Below are positions 8,993-17,441 of a DNA stretch of 64,000 bases, piece after piece (position 1 is the stretch's first letter; each line of letters starts with the position of its first letter). The notes beneath the pieces are model-generated. The model had not been told where the DNA came from, made no database searches, and saw nothing but the letters and a program-made list of their open reading frames with translations. Made by a program: the position numbers and the translations under genes. This DNA comes from Parashewanella sp965200795 (GTDB lineage Bacteria > Pseudomonadota > Gammaproteobacteria > Enterobacterales > Shewanellaceae): positions 124,001 to 188,000 of the forward strand of contig CBDAVB010000035.1 of NCBI GenBank assembly GCA_965200795.1, read 5' to 3'.

Positions 8993-10337
8993 GGCTCTTC
9001 GTCGTTTCATATGGATTTGAGTAGATCTGATACAGGGCTAGCAATCATAAAAATCATGGTAATAAATGTTCCTGTATTACGATACCCTCTGGCTCGTGCT
9101 CTAGCCGCTTGAAATAGACTATTTAAACCTTCCATACGAGCATTCGTATAAGTGGATGACCAGCGCTGTAAAATTCTCTCTGCATGCCTTTCCACAGTTG
9201 CAAGTGCTTTTCGAACGGGTTCTAACATCTCAATATCACCCAACTGCTCTTTTGCAAAATTAATGAAATACGTCAGCCTCCAGCGTGCAGCATGAGCGGT
9301 TTCAGCTTGACGTATCCACCTAAGTTGTTCCTTAATCCGCCAAGCTGTTGCTGTATTCAGGTCGCTGGATTCTAGCTCTGCAAGTGCTTCTTTTTGTTTC
9401 TCAGTAAATGAGCCATCTGCATTTTTTAGTACTGCCCAGCGCAGGCTCTTTGGATGCGGTTGGATTTTTCTCTCCGTTTTACGTACTTCATCAACCGCTT
9501 TAGTAAACAGTTGCACAACATGGAACCAATCAACCGTTACGTTAGCATCCGGGAACTCTTCCTCTGTTGCTGACAGAAAGGCTCTTGACATATCACACAC
9601 GACTTCAAGTACATTATCTGCTTTGCCTTGATGCTCTGTCAGAAAGGACTTAAATCGCTTAACGATTTCCTTACCTTTTCCGGGCGTAGCGAACACAACA
9701 GGCTTGTCTTTCTTGTCCATATCAATGAAAACAGTAACATAGTTGTGGCCACGTTTAGCCGCCGTTTCATCGAATCCAATAGCTTTAAGTGCTGACAAGT
9801 CCATCAATGCTAATGCCTTGCTGACGTAGTGTTTGATGATGCGCCAAATACGTTTGTCACGAATTCCAACATATTCAGCACATGCCTTAACCGGCATTTC
9901 ACGAGCCGGTACCAATACAGATTGTTCGAACAATAACGTGAATTTACTACCCGCTCTCGCCCAAGGGACATTGACACGCTTAACGCCATGCTCAGCACAT
10001 CGAGTTCTCGGGACGTTTGCTTTGATATAACAGTGATGCTGAAAGAAATTGAGATGACGCCAGGTCAGCGATTTAAAGTCATGTGCCGGACAAGCTTTTG
10101 AGCAAGTCGGGCAGGGATACAAGCTTCCTCGTTCAGCTTCAATTTCGAGAACAAGTTCATTAGGTGAGGCTGATATATCCAGGTGTTGGTTAACCAACTT
10201 CCAAGGCGCTTCTATACCAAGGCCGAGCATCAAAACTTGATTTCCATCCATGTATTTACTTCCAACTCTTGACTGCAAAACTGGGTTTATTATCTCAGAA
10301 ATAAATCCATTAAATCCACACTAAACGACGAAGAGCC
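8993..10337 (-). mobile_element. ISL3-family element (complete)
   Basis: The terminal inverted repeats begin GGCTCTTCGTCGTTT at both ends. The flanks ggaatctt (8985–8992) and tgaatctt (10338–10345) agree in 7 of 8 bases, consistent with the 8-bp target duplication of ISL3 elements. The single transposase gene is intact. Confidence 0.9.
9007..10278 (-). CDS. ISL3-family transposase
   Basis: 423 residues with the ISL3 layout. An N-terminal zinc-ribbon-like segment CPTCSKAC at about 56–63 and further Cys/His (TRCAEHG) is followed by an HTH (CAEYVGIRDKRIWRI). The DDE core shows IGFDETAAKRGHNY (first Asp), VVCDMSRAF and NVTVDWFHVVQLF (second Asp region), and NARMEGLNSLFQAAR with the catalytic Glu. 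It appears full length and in frame. The start could be the internal Met 10 (MDGNQVL). Confidence 0.9.
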   Translation of the reverse strand: MQSRVGSKYMDGNQVLMLGLGIEAPWKLVNQHLDISASPNELVLEIEAERGSLYPCPTCSKACPAHDFKSLTWRHLNFFQHHCYIKANVPRTRCAEHGVKRVNVPWARAGSKFTLLFEQSVLVPAREMPVKACAEYVGIRDKRIWRIIKHYVSKALALMDLSALKAIGFDETAAKRGHNYVTVFIDMDKKDKPVVFATPGKGKEIVKRFKSFLTEHQGKADNVLEVVCDMSRAFLSATEEEFPDANVTVDWFHVVQLFTKAVDEVRKTERKIQPHPKSLRWAVLKNADGSFTEKQKEALAELESSDLNTATAWRIKEQLRWIRQAETAHAARWRLTYFINFAKEQLGDIEMLEPVRKALATVERHAERILQRWSSTYTNARMEGLNSLFQAARARARGYRNTGTFITMIFMIASPVSDLLKSI

Positions 10338-10512
10338 TGAATCTTCCTCTTTTCTTCAGGAATAGAGAATAGCTCCAAACCTTTCTTTAATTGCTTTTGT
10401 TTAATTGGAAAAATCGAAGCAACCTCCAGGTTAATTATGTCGGCAATGGCTAGTAAATCGTCACAAAATGTTTAAACTCTCTATGTCTATGGTAAATGTA
10501 AATAGAGGCTTA

Positions 10513-10965
10513 ATGATGATCATAACCCTTGAATTAAAGTGCATTGATGGAGCGTATTATGAAAATGAGTTCAAATGCATATTTGAAATTGATGATGCTA
10601 CGACCCTAGATGATTTTCATCAAGATATTCAACAGTTGATTGGTTTCGATGATGATCATATGTATGAGTTCTTCATTGCGAGAAGTCCAAGTCCATACGG
10701 TAAAAGGAGCGCCGTGTTTTGTGATGAGGAAATGTCATTTCAAGATGAAACGGAAAGTATTTATGATACGACGCTGGAAGATATCTTTCCATTAGAAGAA
10801 AAAGAAAGCTTTTATTACTATTTTGATTTTGGTGATAGCTGGATATTTAAAATTAAACGTACTCGCCATAAAGAAAAAGATGCAGAAAAGGGTGCTAAAT
10901 ATCCAAAAGTACTTAAGACCATTGGTGAGAAACCAGAACAATATCCTGACTGGGAAGATGAATAA
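10513..10965 (+). CDS. Plasmid pRiA4b ORF-3-like protein
   Basis: About 150 residues of an acidic protein. The pattern ITLELK...EFKCIFEIDDATTLDDFHQDIQQLIGF, then YEFFIA, then FDFGDSWIFKIKR and the proline/aspartate-rich tail PEQYPDWEDE fit the pRiA4b ORF-3-like family (PF07929). The FDFGDSW motif is diagnostic. These proteins often accompany mobile elements and their function is unknown. I prefer the ATG at 10513, which has GAGG a few bases upstream, over the first in-frame ATG at 10468. Confidence 0.7.
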   Translation: MMIITLELKCIDGAYYENEFKCIFEIDDATTLDDFHQDIQQLIGFDDDHMYEFFIARSPSPYGKRSAVFCDEEMSFQDETESIYDTTLEDIFPLEEKESFYYYFDFGDSWIFKIKRTRHKEKDAEKGAKYPKVLKTIGEKPEQYPDWEDE

Positions 10966-11166
10966 TAACTATCTATTTTGAAAAAGTGTGCGGTGTTTAT
11001 TGTTTGGTGATCGAGAGGGACATTCTCTCAAAGTTAAAGAATAAAACTATGATTCTATTCAAGTGATATTCAGCTGTTTCTATTTCAATGATAATTAGTA
11101 AAAATCGTTAAGTGCCGCTCGTCGATAAATAACTAACTATCTTCAAAATAAAAGGGTGTTTGCAGT

Positions 11167-12213
11167 ATGAAAAATCCTCTATTATCGCCGTTTAAGCTTT
11201 CAGATAGTGTCAGTATTAAAAATCGAGTTGTTATGGCGCCAATGACCCGCCGTTTTGCAGATAAACAAAGCTGCCCAACGAGAGGTACGGCCGATTATTA
11301 CGCTAAAAGAAGTGATGCAGGGCTGATCATCACCGAAGGTACATTAATTTCAGAAGATGCTATTGGATATGGAAATATTCCCGGTATTTATACACAAGAA
11401 CAGATAACAGCTTGGAGGAAAGTAACCGAACAAGTGCACAAAAATAACGGTAAGATATTTTTGCAACTCTGGCATTGTGGGCGTGTTTCCCATCCTAATT
11501 TCCATAATGGTAACTTGCCCATTTCTGCATCAAACACTCGAATGACAACACCTCTAGGTAACAGTGGATGTCAAACTGGATTATCTCGTGAAGCTTCTGT
11601 TGAAGAAATAGATTATCTTATTAATGATTTTTCACAAGCTGCGGTTAATGCATTTAAAGCCGGATTTGATGGAGTTGAAATTCATGGCGCTAATGGCTAT
11701 CTAATCGACCAATTCAATCATCACTGTACAAACCTTCGCATTGATGATTATGGTGGCACACCTGAAAGAATGGCTCGATTCTGCTTAGAGGTTGTCAAAG
11801 CTTGTGGTGAAAAAATTGGCTTTGATAGAGTAGGAATAAGATTATCGCCTGCGGGACATATGGCTGAAATTATGACTCATCAAGATGACAAACTTGTATT
11901 TAAATACCTACTAAAACAATTAGAGCAACTTCCGATTTGCTATGTCCATACGGGAAACTTCGACGACTCGATAGTGTTTGAAGAGTTGGATAACATGACG
12001 ATGACAGATTTTTTAAGGTGTCATTACGCAAAAAATGTTATCGCTGCAGGAAGTTATAACCTTCAAAAAGGAATGGAGTTTATTAAGCAGCATTCCAATA
12101 ATTTAATCGCATATGGCCGACCATTTATTGCTAATCCAGAGCTTATTCAATTAATCGAAAGTGATTCAAAGTGGCAGGAATACGATTCCAAAATGTTGCG
12201 AAAACTCATTTGA
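11167..12213 (+). CDS. Old Yellow Enzyme family NADH:flavin oxidoreductase
   Basis: 348 residues forming one FMN-binding TIM barrel. Visible motifs are the N-terminal PFKLSDSVSIKNRVVMAPMTR, LQLWHCGRVSH, and EIHGANGYLIDQF near 170, whose His and Asn bind the substrate carbonyl or nitro oxygen and whose Tyr donates a proton. The FMN-phosphate region YGRPFIANP lies near the C-terminus. Such enzymes reduce activated alkenes, nitro compounds or quinones with NAD(P)H in the cytosol. It stands alone between mobile elements in the island, so it is probably cargo. The in vivo substrate is unknown. Confidence 0.85.
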   Translation: MKNPLLSPFKLSDSVSIKNRVVMAPMTRRFADKQSCPTRGTADYYAKRSDAGLIITEGTLISEDAIGYGNIPGIYTQEQITAWRKVTEQVHKNNGKIFLQLWHCGRVSHPNFHNGNLPISASNTRMTTPLGNSGCQTGLSREASVEEIDYLINDFSQAAVNAFKAGFDGVEIHGANGYLIDQFNHHCTNLRIDDYGGTPERMARFCLEVVKACGEKIGFDRVGIRLSPAGHMAEIMTHQDDKLVFKYLLKQLEQLPICYVHTGNFDDSIVFEELDNMTMTDFLRCHYAKNVIAAGSYNLQKGMEFIKQHSNNLIAYGRPFIANPELIQLIESDSKWQEYDSKMLRKLI

Positions 12214-12361
12214 TATTGACCATTTTGGTGTGATTTTTACCCCTACGCCGAAGAGAAGCCAAGTGCTGTAAAAATGGAAAAGCAGCGCTTATTTTACTAA
12301 CTCATGTTACGCACTAACAGCTTTTAGAGTTTGAAGTTCTGTAAAGGCTGTTTTTAATGCT

Positions 12362-13356
12362 TTATATAAACAATTTCGCCCTCAATTGAAATTTATTCAT
12401 TTTCAGTTTTAAAGCTAAGGTTTCAAGCCTAAATGCACTATAAATTGATAAAAATTGATGATTACTTTGTGTTTTAACTGTATGAGCTGGAGAACGGGTA
12501 ATTGCCGCATTTGACTTCAGATTTTTATGGAAGAGTTCCACGTTCCATCGTTTTTGATAGACCGCTTGAATGAACTCATCATCACAACTTAAATCACTGC
12601 ATAACAAGTAAAGCTCGCCTGTACTTCCATCTTTGTTTTTAAAGACTTTCTTGGATAACTGTAACTCAAAATCTACTCCAGATATCCAAACTTTTACAGA
12701 CTGCTCCTCTTGAAATTTAAGTGTATCAACCTGTTGTGATTTCTTATGTTTCTTATCATCTTCACTCAAAGAAACAAGACGATTAGATTTGCATGCCATG
12801 ATAAAATCTTTGTGGCATTTGTGTTTGATAAACATCATATTTTCATTTGAACAGAACCAGCTGTCGGCTAGAACATATTTGAATTTAAGTTGGTTTTGGT
12901 AACTGATGTGTAAAAGCTCTCTAAAGTCTTCATTTTTAGTTGTTTCAGACATTCTGCGAACTTTCTTAGTCTTCAGATCACAATAGAGAACTGGCTTAGT
13001 GATCAACTTGTAAGATACTGGAATTGATACACCTTGGGAGTAGTAAAGACAATTAAGAAGGTTAATCCCCTTAACGGTTCGATTTTTTGTGTGGTCGTAG
13101 TGGTATGCGATTAAGTCGCTTTCGTCCGTATAAGGTTTTTCTTCAATCGTATCATCGAAAATAAGAACGGCATCATCTTCTTCGACCTGTCTTACAGTAG
13201 ATTTAACGATTCCCCAAAGAGTTTTACTGGTGAACTCGTTAGTAGAAAGGAGCCTTGTTACCTGATCATGACTGTAAGCACCATCTAGTAAGTCTGACAT
13301 CCCTGTTGCTGTTACCTGTCCAAAGCTAGATAGTTGGTAGTCGCTATACAGCTCTA
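12362..13356 (-). pseudogene. IS4-superfamily transposase, 5' end broken by IS630
   Basis: About 330 residues of a DDE transposase: FDDTIEEKPYTDE (first Asp), YVLADSWFCSNEN (second Asp) and the exact IS4 signature Y-x2-R-x3-E-x6-K (YQKRWNVELFHKNLK) with the catalytic Glu. The coding frame runs into the IS630 end at 13357, so the apparent TTG start at 13375 lies in foreign DNA. Joining the far flank at 16359 continues the reading frame for about 20 residues without an obvious start. The IS ends could not be fixed. Confidence 0.75.
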
Positions 13357-13433
13357 GTAGTCCATTCAAAAGCAAATAATGGCCTGATAGTTTATCCTAA
13401 CAGTTCCTGAACACAACGAATACAGGAGCTGTT

Positions 13434-13937
13434 ATGAGGATTAAATACCATGTCCGTTTGAGTAATGAAGAGCGTTCAATGCTTGAAGCTTTGATAAAGC
13501 AGAAGAAACCACGTGTTGCTCAACATAAGAAACGACACGCCCAAATTTTACTTGCTATTGATGAGAATAATTCGCCACTGACCAATCAACAGATTGCTAA
13601 GGCGCTAAACATCTCACCACTTGCAGTAACGAGCCTCAGAAAGCGTTTTGTCGAGGAAGGATTAGAAGTCGCTGTTAATAGCAAACACAGCCATCAAGGC
13701 CGCAGACGCATAATGGATGGTGAAGCCGAAGCACACCTAATTGCGCTGACCTGCTCTGCGCCTCCGGAAGGACGTTGCCGTTGGACATTAAATCTTCTTA
13801 GAGACAAGATGATTGAACTCAAATATGTCGATAGCATATCGAGAACCTCTGTTCATTATGCGTTAAAAAAAACGAACTTAAACCCTGGCTTAAAGAAGAG
13901 TGGTGTATACCTGAAGAGGAAAACGCTGCCTTCGTGA
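13434..13937 (+). CDS. IS630 transposase, HTH half (copy 1)
   Basis: 167 residues with tandem HTH modules (LTNQQIAKALNISPLAVTSLRKRF; then a winged HTH region RWTLNLLRDKMIELKYVDSISRTSVHYALKK). This is the DNA-binding half of an IS630 transposase. After an A8 run at about 13865–13872 the frame produces a non-family tail. A −1 shift there gives NELKPWLKEEWCIPEEENAAF and continues into the DDE half, so a frameshifted fusion of about 350 residues is the likely active product. Confidence 0.8.
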   Translation: MRIKYHVRLSNEERSMLEALIKQKKPRVAQHKKRHAQILLAIDENNSPLTNQQIAKALNISPLAVTSLRKRFVEEGLEVAVNSKHSHQGRRRIMDGEAEAHLIALTCSAPPEGRCRWTLNLLRDKMIELKYVDSISRTSVHYALKKTNLNPGLKKSGVYLKRKTLPS

Positions 13938-14575
13938 GCGCTATGGAAGATATATTAGAACTCTATAAACTTCCTTACGATCCCAAGCGTCCTTTAGTAT
14001 GCCTTGATGAAACCAGCAAACAACAAGTTAAAGAAGTTCGCAACCCGTTACCTTTAGTTTCAGGTTATCCGGAGCGATACGATGCGGAATATGAGCGTAA
14101 CGGTGTCAGCAACCTGTTCATGATATTTGAGCCTTTAGCGGGCTGGCGGCATGTTGAGGTCACAGAGCACAGAACAGCCGTTGATTGGGCTCATCAAGTA
14201 AAAGCCTTAGTAGACGGGCGTTATAAGGATGCTGAGACAATTGTGTTGGTTGAGGATAACCTGAATACTCATACCCCGGCTTCATTTTATAAGGCCTTCG
14301 AACCAGAAGAAGCTCGTAGGCTGATCAATAAAATCGAATTTCATTACACGCCAAAACACGGAAGCTGGTTGGATATGGCTGAAATTGAATTAAGTATCTT
14401 GAGCAGACAATGCTTAAACCGAAGAATACCGGATCAGGAAACACTAAATTGTGAAGTTGAAGCCTGGGTCACCCAACGCAATGAGTCCAAGGCTAAGATG
14501 ATTTGGCAGTTCACAACTGAGGAGGCACGTATCAAGTTAAAGAAGCTTTATCCCGTCCTTCCAGGGTACAGTTAG
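13934..14575 (+). CDS. IS630 transposase, DDE half (copy 1)
   Basis: 213 residues with the IS630/Tc1-mariner catalytic triad: VCLDETSKQQ (first Asp), VLVEDNLNTHTPASF (second Asp) and HGSWLDMAEIELSIL (catalytic Glu). A GTG is available at 13934, but the reading frame is open upstream to the A8 slippery run in the HTH half, so it is probably expressed by −1 frameshifting rather than from its own start. The product matches the copy at 39838–40479 at all but about one residue. Confidence 0.85.
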   Translation: MSAMEDILELYKLPYDPKRPLVCLDETSKQQVKEVRNPLPLVSGYPERYDAEYERNGVSNLFMIFEPLAGWRHVEVTEHRTAVDWAHQVKALVDGRYKDAETIVLVEDNLNTHTPASFYKAFEPEEARRLINKIEFHYTPKHGSWLDMAEIELSILSRQCLNRRIPDQETLNCEVEAWVTQRNESKAKMIWQFTTEEARIKLKKLYPVLPGYS

Positions 14576-14710
14576 CCTTTTAACAGAATTAAAGTGATTA
14601 ACGAAATCCTGTTACACTTTCGTTAATCAAAATGAAAAAAGCTAGAGTCCTACTGGCTTGCCAAAGGGTGGGAGGAAGCATTTTGTTCAGAAATTACAGA
14701 CTTATTAATT

Positions 14711-16230
14711 AGTCGGTCATGAAAAACATCTAACATTCTGATCGCTAATAAAATATAGCTATTTGATACATTCAATTTCGACCAGAAATGATATAGTGAA
14801 CCTACGGTTTCTGGTCGTTTTGGGTGCTAAAAATGCTCAAAGAAAGCCCGTCAAATTTACCTCATGCCAGTCTGTTTAATATCACAGAACAGCTTCTGCA
14901 AACTCACCCTTTACTCATTTTAGCTAATGCCTTTGATTGGCGAGCGTTGGAAGAAGAGTTCAAGCCGTTATACAAAAAATTAGGCCGTAAAGCGAAGCCA
15001 ATTCGGTTGATGTGCGGTTTGCTAATACTCAAGCAACTTTACAAACTCAGCGATGAAGCCTTGGTCGATGAGTGGCTGATGAACGTGTATTTTCAAGTGT
15101 TTTGTGGTCAGACAGAGTTTCAAACAGCACGCCCTTGTGATGCCAGTGAACTCAGTGTTTTTCGTAAGCGCATCGGTGAAAAAGGCTGTGAAAAAATCTT
15201 TGCATTATCTGTGGCTTTACACGGTGACAAAGCTGAAGATGACACCGTGTACGTTGATACAACCGTCCAAGAAAAAGCCATTACTTATCCGACAGATAGC
15301 AAGCTTGCCATCAAGGTGATTAACCGAGTCAATAAACTAGCCAAAGTATTTGGGATCAAGCAAAGACGTACTTATGTCAAAGAAGTCAAACAGCTACGCA
15401 TTGACTGTCGAAGCTTTAGACATGCCAAAAATCGAAGCAAAGCCAGAAGAGCGTTAAAAAGGTTACGTGTTATCGCAGGTAAGCTTTTAAGGGAGCTAAA
15501 ACGCAAACTTCCACAAGAAGTTATTGATTTACAAAAAGAGAATTTTTCCAATTATGAAAAAGCCATTACACAGCAACGTAAAGACAAGAACAAGATTTAC
15601 AGTCTTCATGAACCCGATGTTTACTGCGTAGGGAAAGGCAAAGACCATAAGCCATACGAGTATGGTAAAAAGGCTTCTGTCGTGCTCACAGAGCAGAGTC
15701 AATTAATCATTGGTGTAACCCAGTCATGACAAACATGAACACGACTCAAAATTGCTTAAGCCTGCACTTGACCATGCCCATAAACACCGAAAGAGTAAAA
15801 TCACTACAGCCGTTGTAGATAAAGGCTATAAAGGGTGTATGCAGTATGTTGACCAAGAAGTTGTTATCCCTAGCCGGCCATTAAAACGGGACTCGCAAGC
15901 AAAGAGAAAACGCAAAAGTGAACTCTGTAAAAAACGGGCAACAATTGAACCAGTAATCGGGCATTTGAAGAGTGATTTTAGGCTGTGTAAGAACTGGTTA
16001 AAGGGCAGTGTTGGCGACTCAATAAACCTTCTAATGGCTGCGTGTGCCTGGAACCTGAGAAAGTGGTTAGCCATTTTCTTTTTGCTCGAAAAAGATGGTG
16101 AGTTTTGACTATTTTGTAGTGAAATTGATTCGAAATATAAGAAATGTTGCTTTTGGGTACGGTTCTGAATTTTGCGTAAATCAGATGCCGTACATTTTAA
16201 ATCTTGAAGTTATGTTTTTCAGTACCGACT
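14711..16230 (+). mobile_element. IS5-like element, copy B (nested in IS630 copy 1)
   Basis: The ends are AGTCGGTCATGAAAAACAT and its partner, and the direct repeat AATT flanks both sides (14707–14710, 16231–16234). The uninterrupted version of this site exists in IS630 copy 2 (39700–39712), which proves insertion. It is 1520 bp because of one extra base. Confidence 0.9.
14824..16108 (+). pseudogene. IS5-superfamily transposase with +1 frameshift (copy B)
   Basis: The coding region equals copy A except that one extra C (ggtgtaacccagtcatg instead of ggtgtaaccagtcatg, near 15720) shifts the frame after residue about 300. The 301-residue and 118-residue parts together cover the full transposase. 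The second catalytic Asp and the Glu lie in the detached part, so this copy should be inactive. Confidence 0.85.
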
Positions 16231-16356
16231 AATTAGTTGTGAATAAAAGTTGTATAAGAGTTTAAAACAATAAAAATCAATACAAGATTTTTAGCTCTCC
16301 TATGACTAAGGCTTAGCAAAAGAGCTTGAAGTATTGAATTCAAATGGACGGAGTAC

Positions 16357-16595
16357 TAGTTTACGAGTCTCAACTATCTCTTGCTGTGAGAAGTTTACAA
16401 CCCAAAGGCAATGAGTTTTTCTTGTTAGAGTTAGAAAAAGAACTGCTACAGGGGCTAATCGAAAAAGAGGTTAGAGCCGACATTCATCCATATGAACTTT
16501 TTCCATTATGTCGAAGTGGTATACCCAAAAGTTACGTTAGAAAAATAATTAAATCTTGTATCACAAAAGATGGACAGTTTATTAGAGAAAGCTAA
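16357..16595 (+). pseudogene. Unassigned reading-frame fragment beside IS630
   Basis: About 79 residues are open in the plus strand (VYESQLSLAVRSLQPKGNEFFLLELEKELLQGLIEKE...HPYELFPLCRSGIPKSYVRK). The apparent ATG at 16344 lies inside the IS630 end, so the native start is lost or the frame is fortuitous. I do not recognise a family. Confidence 0.25.
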
Positions 16596-16626
16596 ATATT
16601 TTAGTTAGTTTTATCTCATTAACTGG

Positions 16627-16653
16627 AATGGTGCGATAGCGTCGCACCATTTT
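16627..16653 (+). terminator. Stem-loop terminator-like hairpin
   Basis: AATGGTGCGA and TCGCACCATT pair perfectly over 10 bp around a 5-nt loop, followed by a short TTTT run. It lies 31 nt after the orphan frame and upstream of the restriction-modification operon, so it insulates that operon from upstream transcription. Confidence 0.6.
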
Positions 16654-16739
16654 GAGAACGATATAACGTAAATCTCTTATAAGTCAGCAATGGCAAGATA
16701 TAAGATTTGTTTATTTTACTTTCTAACTTATCGCTATCT

Positions 16740-16830
16740 GCATCATTTTTGGTGATGCATTTATTTCTCGTTTAAGTATTGACTTTAAAATCTAAGTTAA
16801 GCATTATTTGTGCATCATTTGAAATGATGC
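16740..16830 (+). promoter_or_regulatory. Two GCATCA/TGATGC palindromes upstream of the RM operon
   Basis: One inverted repeat sits at 16740–16758 (GCATCA...TGATGC, 7-nt centre). A second, perfect over 9 bp with a 1-nt centre (GCATCATTTgAAATGATGC), lies at 16812–16830, ending 7 nt before the ATG at 16838. Their shared arms suggest one binding protein. The second would also hide the translation start in RNA. Confidence 0.5.
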
Positions 16831-16837
16831 TTAAAGT

Positions 16838-17437
16838 ATGAGAACAACATTAAGTGAAATAGCAGAGATAAGATCGGGGCATCCTTTTAGGGGAGCGATC
16901 AAAGAATTTGAAAACGGGAATGGGTATGTTATTCAAACTCGTAATCAAAGTGCTGAGGGCAATATTGAATGGCAAGATCTTATAAAAACAGATGTGTCGG
17001 GTCGAAAAGAGCCTGAATGGTTACGTGCGGGCGAAATAATTTTTGCAGCGAGAGGCATAAGAAATCTAGCCTCGCTTATCACAAATGCAGGGCTAAAAGA
17101 GTTAGACCTGCCTGTGGTTTGTTCGCCTCACTATTTTCATATTCGAGTACATGAACAAACAGAAGTATTGCCCGATTTTATCGTATGGCAATTGAATCAA
17201 AAACCAATACAACGTTATTTTCACCAATCAGCTGAGGGATCGCTACAGGTCAGTATTCGCAGAACGGTTTTAGAAAATACACCAATCATCGTGCCTCCAA
17301 TGGCTAAGCAGCAGATGGTGGTAGAGTTGACAAACAAAGCAAAACAAGAGCAAGCGATATATCAAAAACTCATCAAGCTACGCCAGTCTGAGCTGGATAC
17401 GATAGCCAAACAATTATTACAAGATACAAAGCGGTAA
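16838..17437 (+). CDS. Half-size HsdS-like specificity protein
   Basis: 199 residues, about half of a normal HsdS. It has one target-recognition domain (LSEIAEIRSGHPFRG ... PDFIVWQLNQKPIQRYFHQSAEGSLQVSIRRTVLENTPIIVPPMAKQQ) and one conserved helix (VVELTNKAKQEQAIYQKLIKLRQSELDTIAKQLLQ). Single-domain S proteins can dimerise or recognise half a site. It is followed 4 bp later by hsdM. The palindrome just upstream covers the initiation region. It could be a second specificity choice, a regulator-like S fragment, or part of a sensor. No frameshift connects it to a second half. Confidence 0.75.
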   Translation: MRTTLSEIAEIRSGHPFRGAIKEFENGNGYVIQTRNQSAEGNIEWQDLIKTDVSGRKEPEWLRAGEIIFAARGIRNLASLITNAGLKELDLPVVCSPHYFHIRVHEQTEVLPDFIVWQLNQKPIQRYFHQSAEGSLQVSIRRTVLENTPIIVPPMAKQQMVVELTNKAKQEQAIYQKLIKLRQSELDTIAKQLLQDTKR

Positions 17438-17441
17438 CACT

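Larger units (their letters stand above)
8942..10472 (-). pseudogene. Gene remnant split by ISL3 (possible XRE-type regulator end)
   Basis: Removing the ISL3 element and one target duplication joins two minus-strand pieces (10472–10338 and 8984–8942) into one frame ending in TAA. The joined sequence contains DDLLAIADIINLEVASIFP and then EEKRKIPYANQLLLEQ. The pattern LLAIAxxxxLxVxxxFP resembles the last helices of XRE HTH domains. There is no start codon in the open part, so only a C-terminal piece survives. The family assignment is tentative. Confidence 0.35.
13357..16356 (+). mobile_element. IS630-family element, copy 1, carrying nested IS5-like copy B
   Basis: The element starts GTAGTCCATTC and ends GGACGGAGTAC, with inverted ends and TA on both sides (13355–13356, 16357–16358), the IS630/Tc1 rule. 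Subtracting nested copy B and its 4-bp duplication leaves 1476 bp, exactly the length of copy 2 at 39581–41056. It interrupts the IS4-type transposase. Confidence 0.85.

Noticed and set aside
14705..16236. 6-bp TAATTA duplication for IS5-like copy B
   Set aside because: Copy D inside copy C shows that the A before GTCGG belongs to the IS, so the duplication is AATT with symmetric flanking bases.
16838..17437. First HsdS as a truncated pseudogene of a full S
   Set aside because: It ends cleanly 4 bp before hsdM with an intact conserved helix and no second TRD remnant, so a genuine half-size S protein is more likely.
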